Positions 7,519 to 7,748 of a stretch of DNA of 7,748 nucleotides are shown here, piece by piece. The stretch is from CAILLO01 sp964579735. Lineage in GTDB: Bacteria; Bacillota; Clostridia; Saccharofermentanales; UBA5734. The notes under the pieces were generated by a model. That model was not told where the DNA came from and did not search any database. It saw only the letters and a program-made list of their open reading frames with translations. How positions within the stretch are numbered: the stretch's first letter is position 1; every line of letters begins with the position of its first letter. The position numbers were made by a program, and so were the translations under genes. The stretch spans positions 1-7,748 of the forward strand of contig CAZOHH010000094.1 in NCBI GenBank assembly GCA_964579735.1, given 5' to 3'.

Positions 7519-7731
7519 CTCACAATATCGGGCCACGGCTGCATCTCCACGGTGGGCCAGATGACCTACGAAACGCCGGAGAGCGTGAAGAAGGATGTCC
7601 GGGACACGCTGGAGATCATGATGACCACCCACAGCTATATGCTAAGCCCCACCCATCAGTTGCAGGACAACAGCCCCACGGAGAATGTCCTGACCCTGTA
7701 TGAAGCGGCGATGGAATCCGGCTTCTATTGA
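7519..7731 (+). pseudogene. C-terminal remnant of a second URO-D superfamily gene
   Basis: A frame open from after the TAA at 7516-7518 to the TGA at 7729-7731 encodes about 70 residues that match the C-terminal end of URO-D superfamily proteins. It has HGCIST (the strand that reads GGIST or HGNIDT in relatives), then YETPESVKKDVRDTLEIM, the SPTHQLQDNSPTENV loop (APAHNIQ..TPPENI in relatives), and LYEAAMESGFY to a natural stop. The roughly 270 residues that should precede this are absent; only 73 bases separate it from the previous gene's stop. An internal ATG at 7561 could start a 56-residue product, but no SD precedes it. The remnant differs clearly from the C-terminus of the intact URO-D-like gene upstream, so it is a separate paralogue and not a recent tandem copy. 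The left breakpoint lies around 7519-7536. Deletion in the genome or a misassembly could explain it. Confidence 0.75.
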
Positions 7732-7748
7732 TAGCCGGGGAAGGACGA
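7732..7748 (+). other. Window end with SD-like sequence
   Basis: The 17 bases after the remnant's stop contain GGGGAAGGA (7737-7745), a Shine-Dalgarno-like sequence. If real, a further operon gene starts within a few bases beyond the window. Confidence 0.35.

Noticed and set aside
7479..7703. A 74-residue forward frame after the URO-D-like gene
   Set aside because: From about 7530 it is an out-of-phase reading of the URO-D remnant. Only its first 15 or so codons could be a genuine gene start, which is covered under the aborted start.
1..7748. CRISPR arrays, insertion sequences, tRNA or rRNA genes
   Set aside because: I saw no regularly spaced direct repeats, transposase-like products, terminal inverted repeats or structured RNA genes.

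Overview
The window is GC-rich bacterial DNA with every supported gene on the + strand. It reads as one carbohydrate-uptake and processing operon. In order it holds a lipoprotein solute-binding protein, two ABC-transporter permeases of the LplB/LplC (CUT1) type, a possible 39-residue small ORF, a divergent glycoside hydrolase family 38 (alpha-mannosidase-like) protein, and an intact uroporphyrinogen-decarboxylase (URO-D) superfamily protein. The last stretch holds the C-terminal remnant of a second URO-D superfamily gene. The organism cannot be named from this. The LplA-type binding protein with a Thr/Pro-rich linker, the strong GGAGG-type ribosome-binding sites and the missing ATPase gene fit a Firmicutes (Clostridia or Paenibacillus-like) or Spirochaete anaerobe, possibly from a metagenome. 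That is inference only.

Layout: 1-138 is a leader with no recognisable gene. 139-1815 is the binding protein. A perfect-looking 13-bp stem with a GGAA loop lies in the 83-base gap before the first permease (1899-2825). The second permease (2827-3774) follows after one base. A 143-base gap holds the small ORF, which overlaps the permease stop as TGATG. The GH38-like gene (3918-6317) and the URO-D-like gene (6324-7445) are six bases apart. After 7445 there is a strong Shine-Dalgarno sequence with an almost immediately aborted start, then an open stretch (7519-7731) encoding a clear URO-D C-terminus without its body. Another SD-like sequence sits at the very end, suggesting one more gene beyond the window.

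Likely working model: the lipoprotein captures an oligosaccharide, and the two permeases import it using an ATPase encoded elsewhere, as is usual for this transporter class. The cytoplasmic GH38-like enzyme then cleaves or modifies it. The URO-D-like protein is probably not a heme enzyme here. The superfamily also includes corrinoid-dependent methyltransferases, so a role on a methylated substrate is conceivable but unproven. The most unusual points are the GH38-like protein, whose canonical Asp nucleophile and HxDxxW metal motif are not where they should be, and the pairing of sugar uptake with two URO-D paralogues, one of them decayed.
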